Assembly (NCBI GenBank): GCA_902464635.1
Contig: CABQKC010000033.1
Span: forward strand, 1-18,295
DNA: 18,295 nucleotides
Source: an uncultured Caryophanales bacterium
GTDB taxonomy: Bacteria; Bacillota_I; Bacilli_A; RFN20; CAG-826
Direction of reading: 5' to 3'
The notes beneath the pieces are model-generated. The model saw only the letters and a program-made list of their open reading frames with translations, ran no database searches and was not told the DNA's origin. The position numbers and the translations under genes are program-made. How positions within the stretch are numbered: the stretch's first letter is position 1; every line of letters starts with the position of its first letter. Of the stretch, positions 8,398 to 17,198 are shown piece after piece.

Positions 8398-9575
8398 TAG
8401 ATATTACCTCCTTCCAAATTTAGTTTGGTTAATTTAATTAATTTGAATTCGCCAGGAAGCAGCCAAAAATCTTCCTTTTTATTATTTATTTCGAATTCAA
8501 AATGATTTCCTAGATTTTGATTACCATTTGTAATCATTAGATATCTATCGTTATTAGTTTTATCTATAAAATGGCTCATGAATGTAAGGAATTCCCTTTC
8601 CATCTTAAAAGAAGAAATGCCATCATCTTCATAACCAAAACCATTGTTTTCATCTAAATATCTAACTGAAACGAATTTTAGATTATCAAATAAGGGGAAA
8701 TAGTTTTCTATTACCCTTCTTTGTTCTACTTTTAGATATTGATAAGTTGGGGTTTCGATTAGGTTTTCTCCAATAAAAGGAGCATTCCCATAACCTGTAT
8801 CAAGAGAGTTTTGATGGAAATAGAACCACATAATTCCATCCGCCCCATGTGCTAAAGAAGTCGATATTTGCCACCTAAAGTCATTGCAATTAGGCTCGCG
8901 GTACTTCCAATGTCCTATAGACAACAAAGACACAACAAAAGGAATATTAAACTTGTTACATACTTTTCTATAATTCCTTATATCATAAAGGAAGTATTCG
9001 ATTCCTTTTTTTGAGTCCAAATATGAATCAAAGCACTGGGTATAATGATCAAAGCCAATCAATTTGATATTAGTTTCTTTTAATATCCTTGATACTAACT
9101 CGAAGAAGAAATCTTCGGTTAATCCATATTTTTCAGACTCTTCTTTATCATTCCAGTAAGGTAATAGGTTCCCCCACGGCAATAGATTACGCATTATCTT
9201 TTGGACTAGGTTTGCCGTAAAGATGAAATTATCGATATGTTCAAAATTTGGCTCATCTCCAATATAGAATCCAAAAGTCGCTTTATGCTTTCCAAAATCT
9301 AGATAGGCTTGTTTAACTTCGATTTCAAATTGTTCCCTAGATATTTCATCTAGCCTAAGATAGCTAGTCCTATCATCATTTATTATTACTTTGATGTCGT
9401 TTTTATAACATTCATCAAGAAGCTCGATAATTCTTTCTTTCTTGCATTTATTAGGATTATAAGCAAAAGACATCGCAACATTTGTCCCACATTCTTTCCA
9501 TTTGCTAACGATATATTTGATATCTATAGAATCGTTTATGTATAGATAATTCCAAAACGAGAATATCTTCTTCAT
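8397..9575 (-). CDS. Cytoplasmic DEP-type TIM-barrel putative glycoside hydrolase
   Basis: A 392-residue protein with no signal peptide, so probably cytosolic. It appears to be a TIM barrel: FGFYIGDEPN places Asp107-Glu108-Pro109 at the end of a strand, as in the acid/base position of clan GH-A glycosidases. NLLPYW (136-141), GFDHY (174-178) and WQISTSLAHG (235-244) follow, then a C-terminal beta domain ending in LLPGEFKLIKL. The same motifs in the same order occur in the 484- and 927-residue proteins of the cluster, which makes the three distant paralogues. The likely job is cleaving imported oligosaccharides together with the GH78 and GH95-like enzymes. I cannot place it in a numbered CAZy family. 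It starts directly after the stop of the ATPase gene, with a GAAAGGA ribosome-binding site about eight bases upstream. Confidence 0.65.
   Translation of the reverse strand: MKKIFSFWNYLYINDSIDIKYIVSKWKECGTNVAMSFAYNPNKCKKERIIELLDECYKNDIKVIINDDRTSYLRLDEISREQFEIEVKQAYLDFGKHKATFGFYIGDEPNFEHIDNFIFTANLVQKIMRNLLPWGNLLPYWNDKEESEKYGLTEDFFFELVSRILKETNIKLIGFDHYTQCFDSYLDSKKGIEYFLYDIRNYRKVCNKFNIPFVVSLLSIGHWKYREPNCNDFRWQISTSLAHGADGIMWFYFHQNSLDTGYGNAPFIGENLIETPTYQYLKVEQRRVIENYFPLFDNLKFVSVRYLDENNGFGYEDDGISSFKMEREFLTFMSHFIDKTNNDRYLMITNGNQNLGNHFEFEINNKKEDFWLLPGEFKLIKLTKLNLEGGNI
8406..8413 (-). promoter_or_regulatory. Strong Shine-Dalgarno for the 408-residue exported protein
   Basis: AAGGAGGT lies eight bases before the ATG at 8397, within the last codons of the preceding gene. 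It is the best match to the anti-SD in the cluster and fixes the start of the exported protein, which may be made at a higher level than its neighbours. Confidence 0.8.
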
Positions 9576-11108
9576 TTACCTAATCCTTTCTTGGGTAAGC
9601 GCATCAAAGAAATATAGTTTTTCCCTATTTATCTTGAATTTGAGCTTTTCTTTTATATCAGGAGATATTGGTTTATTAGTTTTAACTGCAATAGGAGATG
9701 AATCGAAATCGCCATATAAGATGAATTCATTTCCTAATAGTTCGACACTTTTCAAAGCAAATTGGATATCGAAATTATCATTAACAATATCGATATCTTC
9801 AGGACGGATGCCTAAGATAACTTCCTTACCTTCATAATCTTTCAATATCTTTGCTTGGACTTTATTTAGTTCTAATTCGAATTCATCCTCTTTCTTCATA
9901 TGGGAAAAGGCGAATTTATTATCCTTAATTGTCCCTTTAAGGAAATTCATTGAAGGAGAACCAATAAATCCAGCGACAAACATATTGTTAGGATCTTCAA
10001 ATGCCTTCATCGGCTTATCTATTTGTTGGACAATGCCATCTTTCATAATGACAATCCTATCTGCCAATGTCATCGCTTCAACTTGGTCATGGGTAACATA
10101 AATTGTAGTAGCTCCAACTGCTTTATGGATTGAAGCAATCTCGGCCCTAGTCTGTACACGTAACTTCGCGTCTAGATTAGAAAGAGGTTCATCCATAAGG
10201 AATACCTTTGGTTTTCTAACAATTGCCCTGCCTAAAGCTACTCTTTGCCTTTGGCCACCAGAGAGTTCGCTAGGGAAACGAGATAAATATTTAGCTAAAT
10301 CAAGGATCCTCGCCGCATGATAGACTTCATAATCTATTTCATATGGATATAGTTTTCTTTTCTTTAGGATTTCGCTTGGGGAAGAAGATATTTCCTTTAA
10401 GATTGCTTCTTTTTCTTTCTTGCTATCTTGGATAGATTCAAGATCTTTTAGAAGCATTGAAACGAATTCATCATCTTTTTCTTCATTGGATGCTCTTTTT
10501 TCTTTTCCCAATAAAGAAGAAACAAAACTAATCTCCTCATCGATTTCCTTTATTTCCTTAGTCAGTCTTTTGATACGTTTAATATCATTACCAATGATAG
10601 GCTTCCTGACTTTATAGATTTGTTCTAAGACATCTTCAATTTCCTTGTAATTGGATAGATATTCATCAACAAGGCTATCTTCTTCTTTTTTAGAAAGAGC
10701 TTTAGAAATGTCATTAGATTTCTTCTTTAATTCAAGAAGTTTCTTTTTTAATGAATCTAGTTCCTCGCTTTTTTCAAATATAGGTAAATAAGATTTATTG
10801 ATAGTAAGTGAATAAGCCATATTTCTATATACGGACATATGGGGATACAAAGCATAGTTTTGGAAAACCATCGATATATTCCTGTCTTTTGGAGGAACAT
10901 AATTCATTAGTTTCCCATCGATATAGAATTCCCCACTGCTAATATCCTCTAACCCTGCAATCATTCTTAAAGTAGTAGACTTGCCACATCCAGAAGGACC
11001 AACAAATACAATGAATTCCTTATCTTTTATCTCTAAATTAAAATCAATGACGGCATGGACATTGTTTGGATATATCTTATTTATGTTCTTTAAAACTATA
11101 TTAGCCAT
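9576..11108 (-). CDS. MsmX/MalK/UgpC-type sugar ABC transporter ATPase with large helical insertion
   Basis: The ATP-hydrolysing subunit for the carbohydrate importer formed by the two permeases and the binding protein of this operon. Walker A is GPSGCGKST (37-45), the Q-loop is Gln83 in VFQNYALYPH, the signature is LSGGQ (282-286), Walker B is VFLMDEP (302-308) and the switch His is His340. All look functional. The C-terminal regulatory MOI/TOBE-type domain runs from ~375 to 510 and includes GIRPEDI. Family members are usually about 360-380 residues; this one is 510. The excess lies between Q-loop and signature: about 200 residues separate Gln83 and Ser283, against roughly 53 in E. coli MalK. 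The extra segment (~105-255) is rich in Lys, Glu, Leu and Ile and looks coiled-coil. The reading frame is continuous and both flanks align. The start overlaps the binding-protein gene by eight bases, with GGGGG six bases upstream. Confidence 0.93.
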   Translation of the reverse strand: MANIVLKNINKIYPNNVHAVIDFNLEIKDKEFIVFVGPSGCGKSTTLRMIAGLEDISSGEFYIDGKLMNYVPPKDRNISMVFQNYALYPHMSVYRNMAYSLTINKSYLPIFEKSEELDSLKKKLLELKKKSNDISKALSKKEEDSLVDEYLSNYKEIEDVLEQIYKVRKPIIGNDIKRIKRLTKEIKEIDEEISFVSSLLGKEKRASNEEKDDEFVSMLLKDLESIQDSKKEKEAILKEISSSPSEILKKRKLYPYEIDYEVYHAARILDLAKYLSRFPSELSGGQRQRVALGRAIVRKPKVFLMDEPLSNLDAKLRVQTRAEIASIHKAVGATTIYVTHDQVEAMTLADRIVIMKDGIVQQIDKPMKAFEDPNNMFVAGFIGSPSMNFLKGTIKDNKFAFSHMKKEDEFELELNKVQAKILKDYEGKEVILGIRPEDIDIVNDNFDIQFALKSVELLGNEFILYGDFDSSPIAVKTNKPISPDIKEKLKFKINREKLYFFDALTQERIR

Positions 11109-12537
11109 CTATTTCCCCCAAATATGCAGATTCCTCAATCCATCTAGACCAGCTATCTTTTGCATATTTATAATCGGAATCTATGCAGAAAGATGGGGTA
11201 TATTTATCTGGATTAGAATACATTCTCTTATACCAATAACCACCTTGCGGATATAGAGTTGCCTTATTTGCAACGGCAACATTTGCTTTGCTATTTGGGA
11301 CATACAAACAGTAATTAGAAGCAATATCTAAAACCGATTTCCCAAATCCTGACATATCCTTATAGGCATTATTTGAAGAAGAATAATCATATTTTAATGG
11401 ACGTACTGCATTAGAATATTTTGTATAGAGTTCGCAAGAAGACTTCCTTGACATGAATTTAAGGAATTCTTTGGCATCAGAGATATTGCTAGCCGCGCTA
11501 GGAATAAAGCAATTGCCAACGAAATCTGCAGTTACTACTTGTTGGTTACTATCGTTAGTTTTATATCCATCATTATGGAGGATATTATTGCTATCATCGC
11601 TAATTTCAGGAACCGCAAACATCTTGAATGTTGGAGAAGATGCATTCATATATGGTTTCATTTCGTTTTCAAACCAAGATCCATTTAGCATCATTGCAGC
11701 TTCATAAGTAAGTAACTTAGATTGCCCTTCGGTTGCATTCATGATCATTGAATTCTCGCAGCAATAATCACTATCAAAAAATATTTCCTTTAATAGGCTC
11801 ATTCCTTTTAGTTTGCCTTTAGAAACACTAGGAGCATAAACTTCAGGAGAATCAAACTTATAGAAATTATCCATGTTTGTAATTCCTTCAAAAGAAGTCA
11901 TCCACCCATCGATTCCATAATATAGATATCCATCAGCCCCGTTACCGCAATAGACTAATGGCTTAATCGAATTGCCACCAAGTTTGGTATTATCTATAGT
12001 CTCGCATAAGTCTTTGAATTCTTTTGTAGTCTTAGGTAAATTCCATTTCTTTGCTTCAAAAAGGGTGGAATTATAGACAAAACCATTAATGTTATAATAT
12101 TCAGGAATACTCCAATAGGAACCACGATATTCGCTGCTTTTTTTGGCATTGTCATCAAGGCGGTCTAATAAAGTTTCGCCATTCTCGACTTCTTCTTTCA
12201 TCAAATCGGACAAGTCATAGATATATCCTTTAGTGGACCAATCATAGATATTCCCAATCGCCCTGTTATAGATCATGATGTCGCTTAAATTGGAACTTTG
12301 CTCTAATTTAGTCGCCGTAGTTGATGCCATTTCTCTATTTGGAATTAGCTTAACTTTGACATCTTTATGTTCTTCCATGAAGGATTCTGCTAGTTTTTCA
12401 TATGGAGTTAAGCCGAACCCGCCTTTCACGAATTCTATTTTCAATATACGTTTATCACCATCCGAATTAGTCCCACAGCTAGTTAATAACATCAATGATG
12501 TTGCTAATAAAGGTAATGCTTTCTTAAATTTTGACAT
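11101..12537 (-). CDS. Extracellular solute-binding lipoprotein, family 1 (carbohydrate ABC importer)
   Basis: A 478-residue sugar-binding protein that would hand oligosaccharides to the permease pair. The N-terminus is a lipoprotein signal: Lys-rich start, hydrophobic core, and the LLTSC lipobox with Cys21 as the lipidated residue, so it is tethered to the outer face of the membrane. Family 1 features include the YWSIPEYYNINGFVYN segment (141-156), AAMMLNGSWFENEMKP (280-295) and AKEFLKFMS (355-363) near the hinge and C-lobe. Aromatic residues such as Trp142, Trp212, Trp288 and Trp435 are candidate sugar-stacking residues. The start is set by AGGAGG nine bases upstream, overlapping the stop of the preceding gene. 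Its 3' end overlaps the ATPase gene. The ligand cannot be deduced, but the neighbours suggest oligosaccharides bearing deoxysugars. Confidence 0.92.
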   Translation of the reverse strand: MSKFKKALPLLATSLMLLTSCGTNSDGDKRILKIEFVKGGFGLTPYEKLAESFMEEHKDVKVKLIPNREMASTTATKLEQSSNLSDIMIYNRAIGNIYDWSTKGYIYDLSDLMKEEVENGETLLDRLDDNAKKSSEYRGSYWSIPEYYNINGFVYNSTLFEAKKWNLPKTTKEFKDLCETIDNTKLGGNSIKPLVYCGNGADGYLYYGIDGWMTSFEGITNMDNFYKFDSPEVYAPSVSKGKLKGMSLLKEIFFDSDYCCENSMIMNATEGQSKLLTYEAAMMLNGSWFENEMKPYMNASSPTFKMFAVPEISDDSNNILHNDGYKTNDSNQQVVTADFVGNCFIPSAASNISDAKEFLKFMSRKSSCELYTKYSNAVRPLKYDYSSSNNAYKDMSGFGKSVLDIASNYCLYVPNSKANVAVANKATLYPQGGYWYKRMYSNPDKYTPSFCIDSDYKYAKDSWSRWIEESAYLGEIDG

Positions 12538-12550
12538 GATTAAAATCCTC

Positions 12551-14005
12551 CTACTTTATTGGAATCAAATATCTTCCTTCTCCTGGATATAATTTGAATT
12601 TATATTCCCCGTTCGAAGGTAATCTAACTAACATCTTTTGGCCAAATCTATACATGAGCAAGCCTTTGGCGTTATTAAATTTCAAAGTGACTTCATCGAC
12701 TTTATTTTCATATGGATCAGTGAAATTCATTAACATAAAGGCATCGTCATTAGTTTCTTTATGCTTAAAACTAGTCAGGAGAGTATCTTCGCTAGCGGAA
12801 TTTATCTTCACCCTATCAAAGCAATCGACATGTTCGACTAAATTGGCAAAGTTTTGGTTATCATAAAGTTCATTCGCATTGAAGTAAGTAACATTATCAA
12901 AATCATAAGAGGTCAAGACGTCTTCAAATGAATGGATTTCGTTATTTACTTGACTAGCTAAATCATAGGTATAGTTATAAGTCCCATCATAATAATTAAA
13001 TAAGGCAAATTCCCCATCTTTAGCAGATTTGTCCCCTGCATATTCATAATATGTGAGATTTCTAGACCCAAAGGCCAAAGATGTATAGACTTGGAATCTA
13101 AAATCTGCAATAGAAGTCAAATCCCTTAATCCAGTGAAGTCTCCTTTAGTCTGGATAAAACTTCTTAATTCGATATTGTTAGCCTTTGCTTTTAAAGCCG
13201 CTAATTGAAGATTTAGCAAATATTGGCTTCTTAAATAGGAGCCGTCCCCACCTAGAAATGGATAGAAATCATAAGAAATATAACCAATCTTCTTTCCTAT
13301 TAATTCAATATACCTATCTAGATATTGGCTATATGAGAAGCCACCCATATGATCTTTCCCACTTGCATAAATAGGAAGAAGATTAACTAGAGGTTCACCT
13401 TCGGCATTTAATTGCTTCATCCTATCTAAATAGGCATTTACTTCCCAGCTTACATTTTCTAATTCATCATAAGTAGGTTCGTCATAGCAAAAATTACCAG
13501 CATAGTTACTATGGTGGATATATTTATTGTCATCAGTAAATATCTTATCGATTACTTTATTTACTTCTTCTTGGCTATTAATTCCTTTTTTATAGCAATA
13601 GCCACTTGGTTGGGTCAATCCATAAAAAGACCAATCCCTAACATAATATTCAAGGTTATGTTTTTTGGCTAATTCAAGGGCAATTAAAGCGTGTTCTTCT
13701 GCCTTTTTAGCCCTATTTTCAATAGTAGCTTCTAATGAAGAAGTCTCGCTAGATGCCCCTTCATATAAAGCAATTATCTTATTAAAGCCAGCATCTGCAA
13801 TCTTTTTATAATGTTCGTCAGTCAAAGTATTAACGTTCTTGCTAACTCCGTTCCAACTTCCAACAGTTGGTCCAGCATAGGCAACAAAAGTTACTTTATC
13901 TTGGCTAGAAAAGGTTGGTTCTACAATAGATCCTAGCGAATTGCAACCTGATAAAATAGAGATAACAGGTATTAATGTTAATAAGGAAACTTTCTTATTT
14001 TTCAT
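12551..14005 (-). CDS. Lipoprotein DEP-type TIM-barrel putative glycoside hydrolase
   Basis: A 484-residue surface lipoprotein. Residues 1-20 are a signal ending in the ILSGC lipobox, with Cys21 lipidated. Residues ~38-330 look like a TIM barrel: FCYDEP (Asp175-Glu176-Pro177), NLLP (208-211), YDFYP (245-249), FIQTKG (283-288) and FQVYTSLAFGS (304-314). A C-terminal beta domain ends in LYPGEGRYLIPIK. This motif order matches the barrel of the 927-residue exported protein closely and the 392-residue cytoplasmic protein more distantly. Glu176 is the candidate acid/base. No Glu on the later strands is shared by all three, so the second catalytic residue is uncertain; Asp246 is conserved. The protein probably cuts the glycan beside the binding protein encoded next to it. 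It starts with an 11-nt overlap into the previous gene, with AAGGA nine bases before the ATG. Confidence 0.72.
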   Translation of the reverse strand: MKNKKVSLLTLIPVISILSGCNSLGSIVEPTFSSQDKVTFVAYAGPTVGSWNGVSKNVNTLTDEHYKKIADAGFNKIIALYEGASSETSSLEATIENRAKKAEEHALIALELAKKHNLEYYVRDWSFYGLTQPSGYCYKKGINSQEEVNKVIDKIFTDDNKYIHHSNYAGNFCYDEPTYDELENVSWEVNAYLDRMKQLNAEGEPLVNLLPIYASGKDHMGGFSYSQYLDRYIELIGKKIGYISYDFYPFLGGDGSYLRSQYLLNLQLAALKAKANNIELRSFIQTKGDFTGLRDLTSIADFRFQVYTSLAFGSRNLTYYEYAGDKSAKDGEFALFNYYDGTYNYTYDLASQVNNEIHSFEDVLTSYDFDNVTYFNANELYDNQNFANLVEHVDCFDRVKINSASEDTLLTSFKHKETNDDAFMLMNFTDPYENKVDEVTLKFNNAKGLLMYRFGQKMLVRLPSNGEYKFKLYPGEGRYLIPIK

Positions 14006-16280
14006 TTTTCTTCTTCCTTATTAACAAAGTAACTAAAACGCCTATTCCAACTAACTCGATTGCTGAAGTAGCAATAAATATGATTGCTAGGTAATTAGTA
14101 GAAGTATTTAGCCTAATCTCATCATCAATATTTGTATCTGGATTATTCTTGTCATAAATGACTTCAGTTTCTTTTTCTACAATTGTTTCGGGGGCGCTAG
14201 AAGGGGCATTAACATAGACGCTACTAGTATTTGACATGCTGAAGTCATCGATTTTGATAAAGGTAAACCCAGTACAGCAAAGGGCAAAATAGCCATTTAA
14301 TTCAAGCCCATCAATTTCATAATACAATGTGTAATTAACTTCGCCTGCTGTTTTTAGATATAACTTAAGATTTCCGTTATTTGAAACAAATCTAAAGCAA
14401 ATTGCATCACTTTCTTTAATCTTTCCTTCATCTAATGGTGAGGTGTATTGGATGTTTTCCATTAAGGAAAGAGGAATTTCATTATGGACTGTAATTGTTG
14501 CATCATCTTTATTGAATGTAGAGATTTCAGAATCGCTAAAGATACCTGGAGTGAATTTATCTCCATATTTCTTATCAGGAACAATTTGAGTTATGAGTGT
14601 TGCATATTTGCCATATGACCCATAAGTCTTGTTTTCTCTTGATAAATCTAATCCGATCCACCTACCAAGAGTAGTCGCATTCCTGCTTGGATCTTCAGTT
14701 GAAGTATCGGCTAGAATCGAGCAAAGCTTGAAATCAAGAATGAAGTCATCATATTGATGGCTAGAACCAAAGAAAGTCCCATCAGTCCCGCAGTTAAAGA
14801 CTAACTTTCCATCTTCAACCCCCATCTTTCCACCGCCATCTCCATCCATTAAGATGAAGTCTTCTTCTCCTTTGTTGCCAAAGAAAGAAGAAGAGAAATT
14901 GTGGGTTACACTTTTAGTAACCGGGACATAATAGAAAGTGTTAGTTAATTTAACATTATCAAAAGTAACTTTATTATCAATATCAGTTAAACTAGCTATT
15001 GCAAAATAGCCGATAAAATTAGTAACGACAGGGAAATTAGCTACGCTTCCGCTAGAATCTTTTACTAATCTAGAATTTTCATAGACAAGGAATTTGCCAC
15101 TTTTATATATCTTTATATTGATTTGGCTACCTGAAGTAGATATGGAACTGAATACGTTGGTATTCTTGGATGTATCTAGAGTTTGGACTCCATTTTCATA
15201 TTGCTTTAATTCACCTTTATCCTTGCTAATTTCATAGACAAGGGAATTAGAATAAAGATCAGCTGGGTTTTTGCCTAGTCCAAAGACAATCCCTAGTTTT
15301 TCATTAGTTGCAACGTTAGAAAAACTAATATCAAACTTCAAATCCACTATTTCGACTTCTTCGATTATTGAAGTATCATTTCCTATTTGTTTCTTAGACA
15401 AGATGAAATCATTTTCCTTACTAGAGAAAGTTAAAGTTGAGGTATCAGAAATACTAGCCGTATTTTGGTAAGTTGGACTATTTTTAAAGAAAGCAAAGCC
15501 ACCTGAAGGATTATCGAAATCAAAATTATTGAAGTCCTCACTTATAGATTGGTTTTCACCATAATTAAGTAAAAGATTGTCTACATGAACGATTGCATTC
15601 TCTGAAGAAGCCATAACGCCAACATAGGCGTTCTTTAAATCCGTATCATTATAGGAATAGGTGAAAGTAGCTTCATTGGAGGCATTAAAATCAGCGCTGT
15701 TCTGGAGCTTGAAATTAATTTTTCCTTCTGTCTTTGAAGTAGGAGTAACTCTGCAAGTTAGCCACGCATCTTTAGCATCGGTTCCAAACAAAGTCTTGAA
15801 ATCGAAATTATGCGATAATTTTGTTCCGCCTAGGCCTGAAGCAACGCTGGAATTAGTATAGGAAATACTATTATAGACAAGTTCCTTATTCCAGACTCCG
15901 CCATTAGTCACATCTATGTTCTTGCTAACAAAAGTTGGAGTAATCCATCTATCGCCTTCGATTTTGAAATCGTATTGAAAGTAGTTAATGTCATTAATTA
16001 GTTTCTTGCTGAATAGTCCTAAGCTTTCCCCGCCATCATTGCTTTTATTAAATGTCAAATAAGAAGACCCCTCACTAGACTGAGCAATTCTATTTGAAGA
16101 CTTGTCACTCCAAGTTTCGCTATCCAAGCCACCAGCATTGGCCTTGTTATTAAATGTATCGTTAATCAATACTTTGCTTTTTTGGCTCGCATCTACATTT
16201 ATTGGATTAATATTAGTTAAAGCTACAGGCAATCCAAATCCTAGACAAAATAACGTAGGTAAAACAATTCTTTTTTTCAT
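13995..16280 (-). CDS. Membrane-anchored surface protein with three concanavalin/LamG-like modules
   Basis: A 761-residue protein with no recognised catalytic motif. A Sec signal (MKKRIVLPTL, hydrophobic to about residue 22, likely cleavage after VDA at 31) is followed by three beta-rich modules at roughly 34-240, 246-447 and 455-684. They close with VDNLLL, FDNVKL and IDDFSM, a pattern seen in concanavalin-like or DUF1080/LamG-type sugar-binding folds. A Glu/Asp-rich linker (~690-722), a transmembrane helix (~728-753) and an IRKKKNEK tail anchor it to the membrane. It is probably a surface glycan-binding protein that works with the lipoprotein enzyme and binding protein downstream. The frame can be extended 31 codons upstream into the permease gene. 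I chose the ATG at 16280 because GAGG sits six bases before it and a signal peptide begins there. The glycan ligand is unknown. Confidence 0.72.
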   Translation of the reverse strand: MKKRIVLPTLFCLGFGLPVALTNINPINVDASQKSKVLINDTFNNKANAGGLDSETWSDKSSNRIAQSSEGSSYLTFNKSNDGGESLGLFSKKLINDINYFQYDFKIEGDRWITPTFVSKNIDVTNGGVWNKELVYNSISYTNSSVASGLGGTKLSHNFDFKTLFGTDAKDAWLTCRVTPTSKTEGKINFKLQNSADFNASNEATFTYSYNDTDLKNAYVGVMASSENAIVHVDNLLLNYGENQSISEDFNNFDFDNPSGGFAFFKNSPTYQNTASISDTSTLTFSSKENDFILSKKQIGNDTSIIEEVEIVDLKFDISFSNVATNEKLGIVFGLGKNPADLYSNSLVYEISKDKGELKQYENGVQTLDTSKNTNVFSSISTSGSQINIKIYKSGKFLVYENSRLVKDSSGSVANFPVVTNFIGYFAIASLTDIDNKVTFDNVKLTNTFYYVPVTKSVTHNFSSSFFGNKGEEDFILMDGDGGGKMGVEDGKLVFNCGTDGTFFGSSHQYDDFILDFKLCSILADTSTEDPSRNATTLGRWIGLDLSRENKTYGSYGKYATLITQIVPDKKYGDKFTPGIFSDSEISTFNKDDATITVHNEIPLSLMENIQYTSPLDEGKIKESDAICFRFVSNNGNLKLYLKTAGEVNYTLYYEIDGLELNGYFALCCTGFTFIKIDDFSMSNTSSVYVNAPSSAPETIVEKETEVIYDKNNPDTNIDDEIRLNTSTNYLAIIFIATSAIELVGIGVLVTLLIRKKKNEK

Positions 16281-16285
16281 AAATG

Positions 16286-16290
16286 ACCTC
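16286..16290 (-). promoter_or_regulatory. Shine-Dalgarno that sets the start of the three-module surface protein
   Basis: GAGGT overlaps the TGA stop of the permease gene and lies just upstream of the ATG at 16280. An ATG at 16292 in the same frame lacks comparable spacing to a ribosome-binding site and would put extra residues before the signal peptide. Confidence 0.6.
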
Positions 16291-17197
16291 ATTTGTATCC
16301 CCATTTTCTTCCAATCCTTTCTAATAAATGTTTCAAAAGCAACACAAGAGGAATAGACACCAATGTGAAACATATTCCAATTGCAGCTGCATAATTTAGT
16401 TTTTGCTGTTCGGTAAAGTTATTGATCAAATAGGCAATTGTCCTAGTCCCAACAGCACCATTTGTAATTAACTTAACTTGTATAAATAAGGTAAAAACAG
16501 TTGTAATGCTACCTAAGAATGCCACCATCAAAGTCGGCCAAATCAAAGGAATGATAATATCGAATAATTCTCTTCTTCTAGATACCCCTTCTAGTTTGGC
16601 GTTTTCTATGACTTCGGTCGGTATATTGCTCATTGCCCCACCTAAAATCAAAATGTTATATCCGGTCCCAACCCAAAGGCAGTAAAGGGGAATCGTGAAT
16701 TTCTGTGCCAAAGTCCCATCGTTTAGCCATCCAAAATCCGGAAAGAGTTTGCCGGCTAATCCACTTTCAGGAGAGAGCATGAATTTATAGACAAGAACAT
16801 AGATTGTTATAGAGATAATAGATGGCAAGAAGAAAACTACCCTAAAGAAGTTCTTGCCAGGTATCTTCTTATACATAAAGTAAGCAAGGATAGTAGAAAT
16901 AAATACGAGCAATGCATCATTTATCCCTAAAAGGAATGAATAGATAATCGCATCCCTAAATTCGAAGCCATTATAGTCGTTTCCCCTAAATAGTTCCTGA
17001 AAGAAGCTTTTGTAGTTCAAGAAAGTAAAATTACCAGCTCCATCTTGGAAAGAAATGATAATAGAAGATAGATTTACATAGACAAAAAAGATAAGGAATT
17101 GCAGCAAAGGAAGAGCAAGCATCGACCATATGAAAATCAATTTAAGGCGATCTCTTCTCTTCTTTTCTTTTAATAATGCCAAATCGTTCTTGTTCAT
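16289..17197 (-). CDS. Carbohydrate ABC transporter permease, MalF/UgpA type
   Basis: A 302-residue integral membrane subunit of the oligosaccharide importer. About six hydrophobic segments are visible, the first at ~19-45 after a Lys/Arg-rich cytoplasmic N-terminus, then ~83-108, 117-139, 168-188, 221-242 and 268-288. The cytoplasmic EAA loop that docks on the ATPase runs from Glu195 to Pro217, with the conserved Gly at ENAKLEGVS and the closing IIIP. It pairs with the MalG-type permease encoded just upstream (one-base gap). No strong ribosome-binding site precedes the ATG, so translation is probably coupled to the upstream gene. Its stop codon forms part of the Shine-Dalgarno of the next gene. 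Confidence 0.93.
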   Translation of the reverse strand: MNKNDLALLKEKKRRDRLKLIFIWSMLALPLLQFLIFFVYVNLSSIIISFQDGAGNFTFLNYKSFFQELFRGNDYNGFEFRDAIIYSFLLGINDALLVFISTILAYFMYKKIPGKNFFRVVFFLPSIISITIYVLVYKFMLSPESGLAGKLFPDFGWLNDGTLAQKFTIPLYCLWVGTGYNILILGGAMSNIPTEVIENAKLEGVSRRRELFDIIIPLIWPTLMVAFLGSITTVFTLFIQVKLITNGAVGTRTIAYLINNFTEQQKLNYAAAIGICFTLVSIPLVLLLKHLLERIGRKWGYK

Positions 17198-17198
17198 A

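Noticed and set aside
16281..16373. Upstream extension of the three-module surface protein (start at 16373)
   Set aside because: It would overlap the permease gene by 85 nt and put 31 unlikely residues before a clear signal peptide. The ATG at 16280 has a well-placed GAGG.
16289..17197. Possible Mycoplasma-type code with TGA as Trp
   Set aside because: TGA ends this permease at the normal family length, and the next gene's start and Shine-Dalgarno sit on the stop. TGG is used for Trp throughout.
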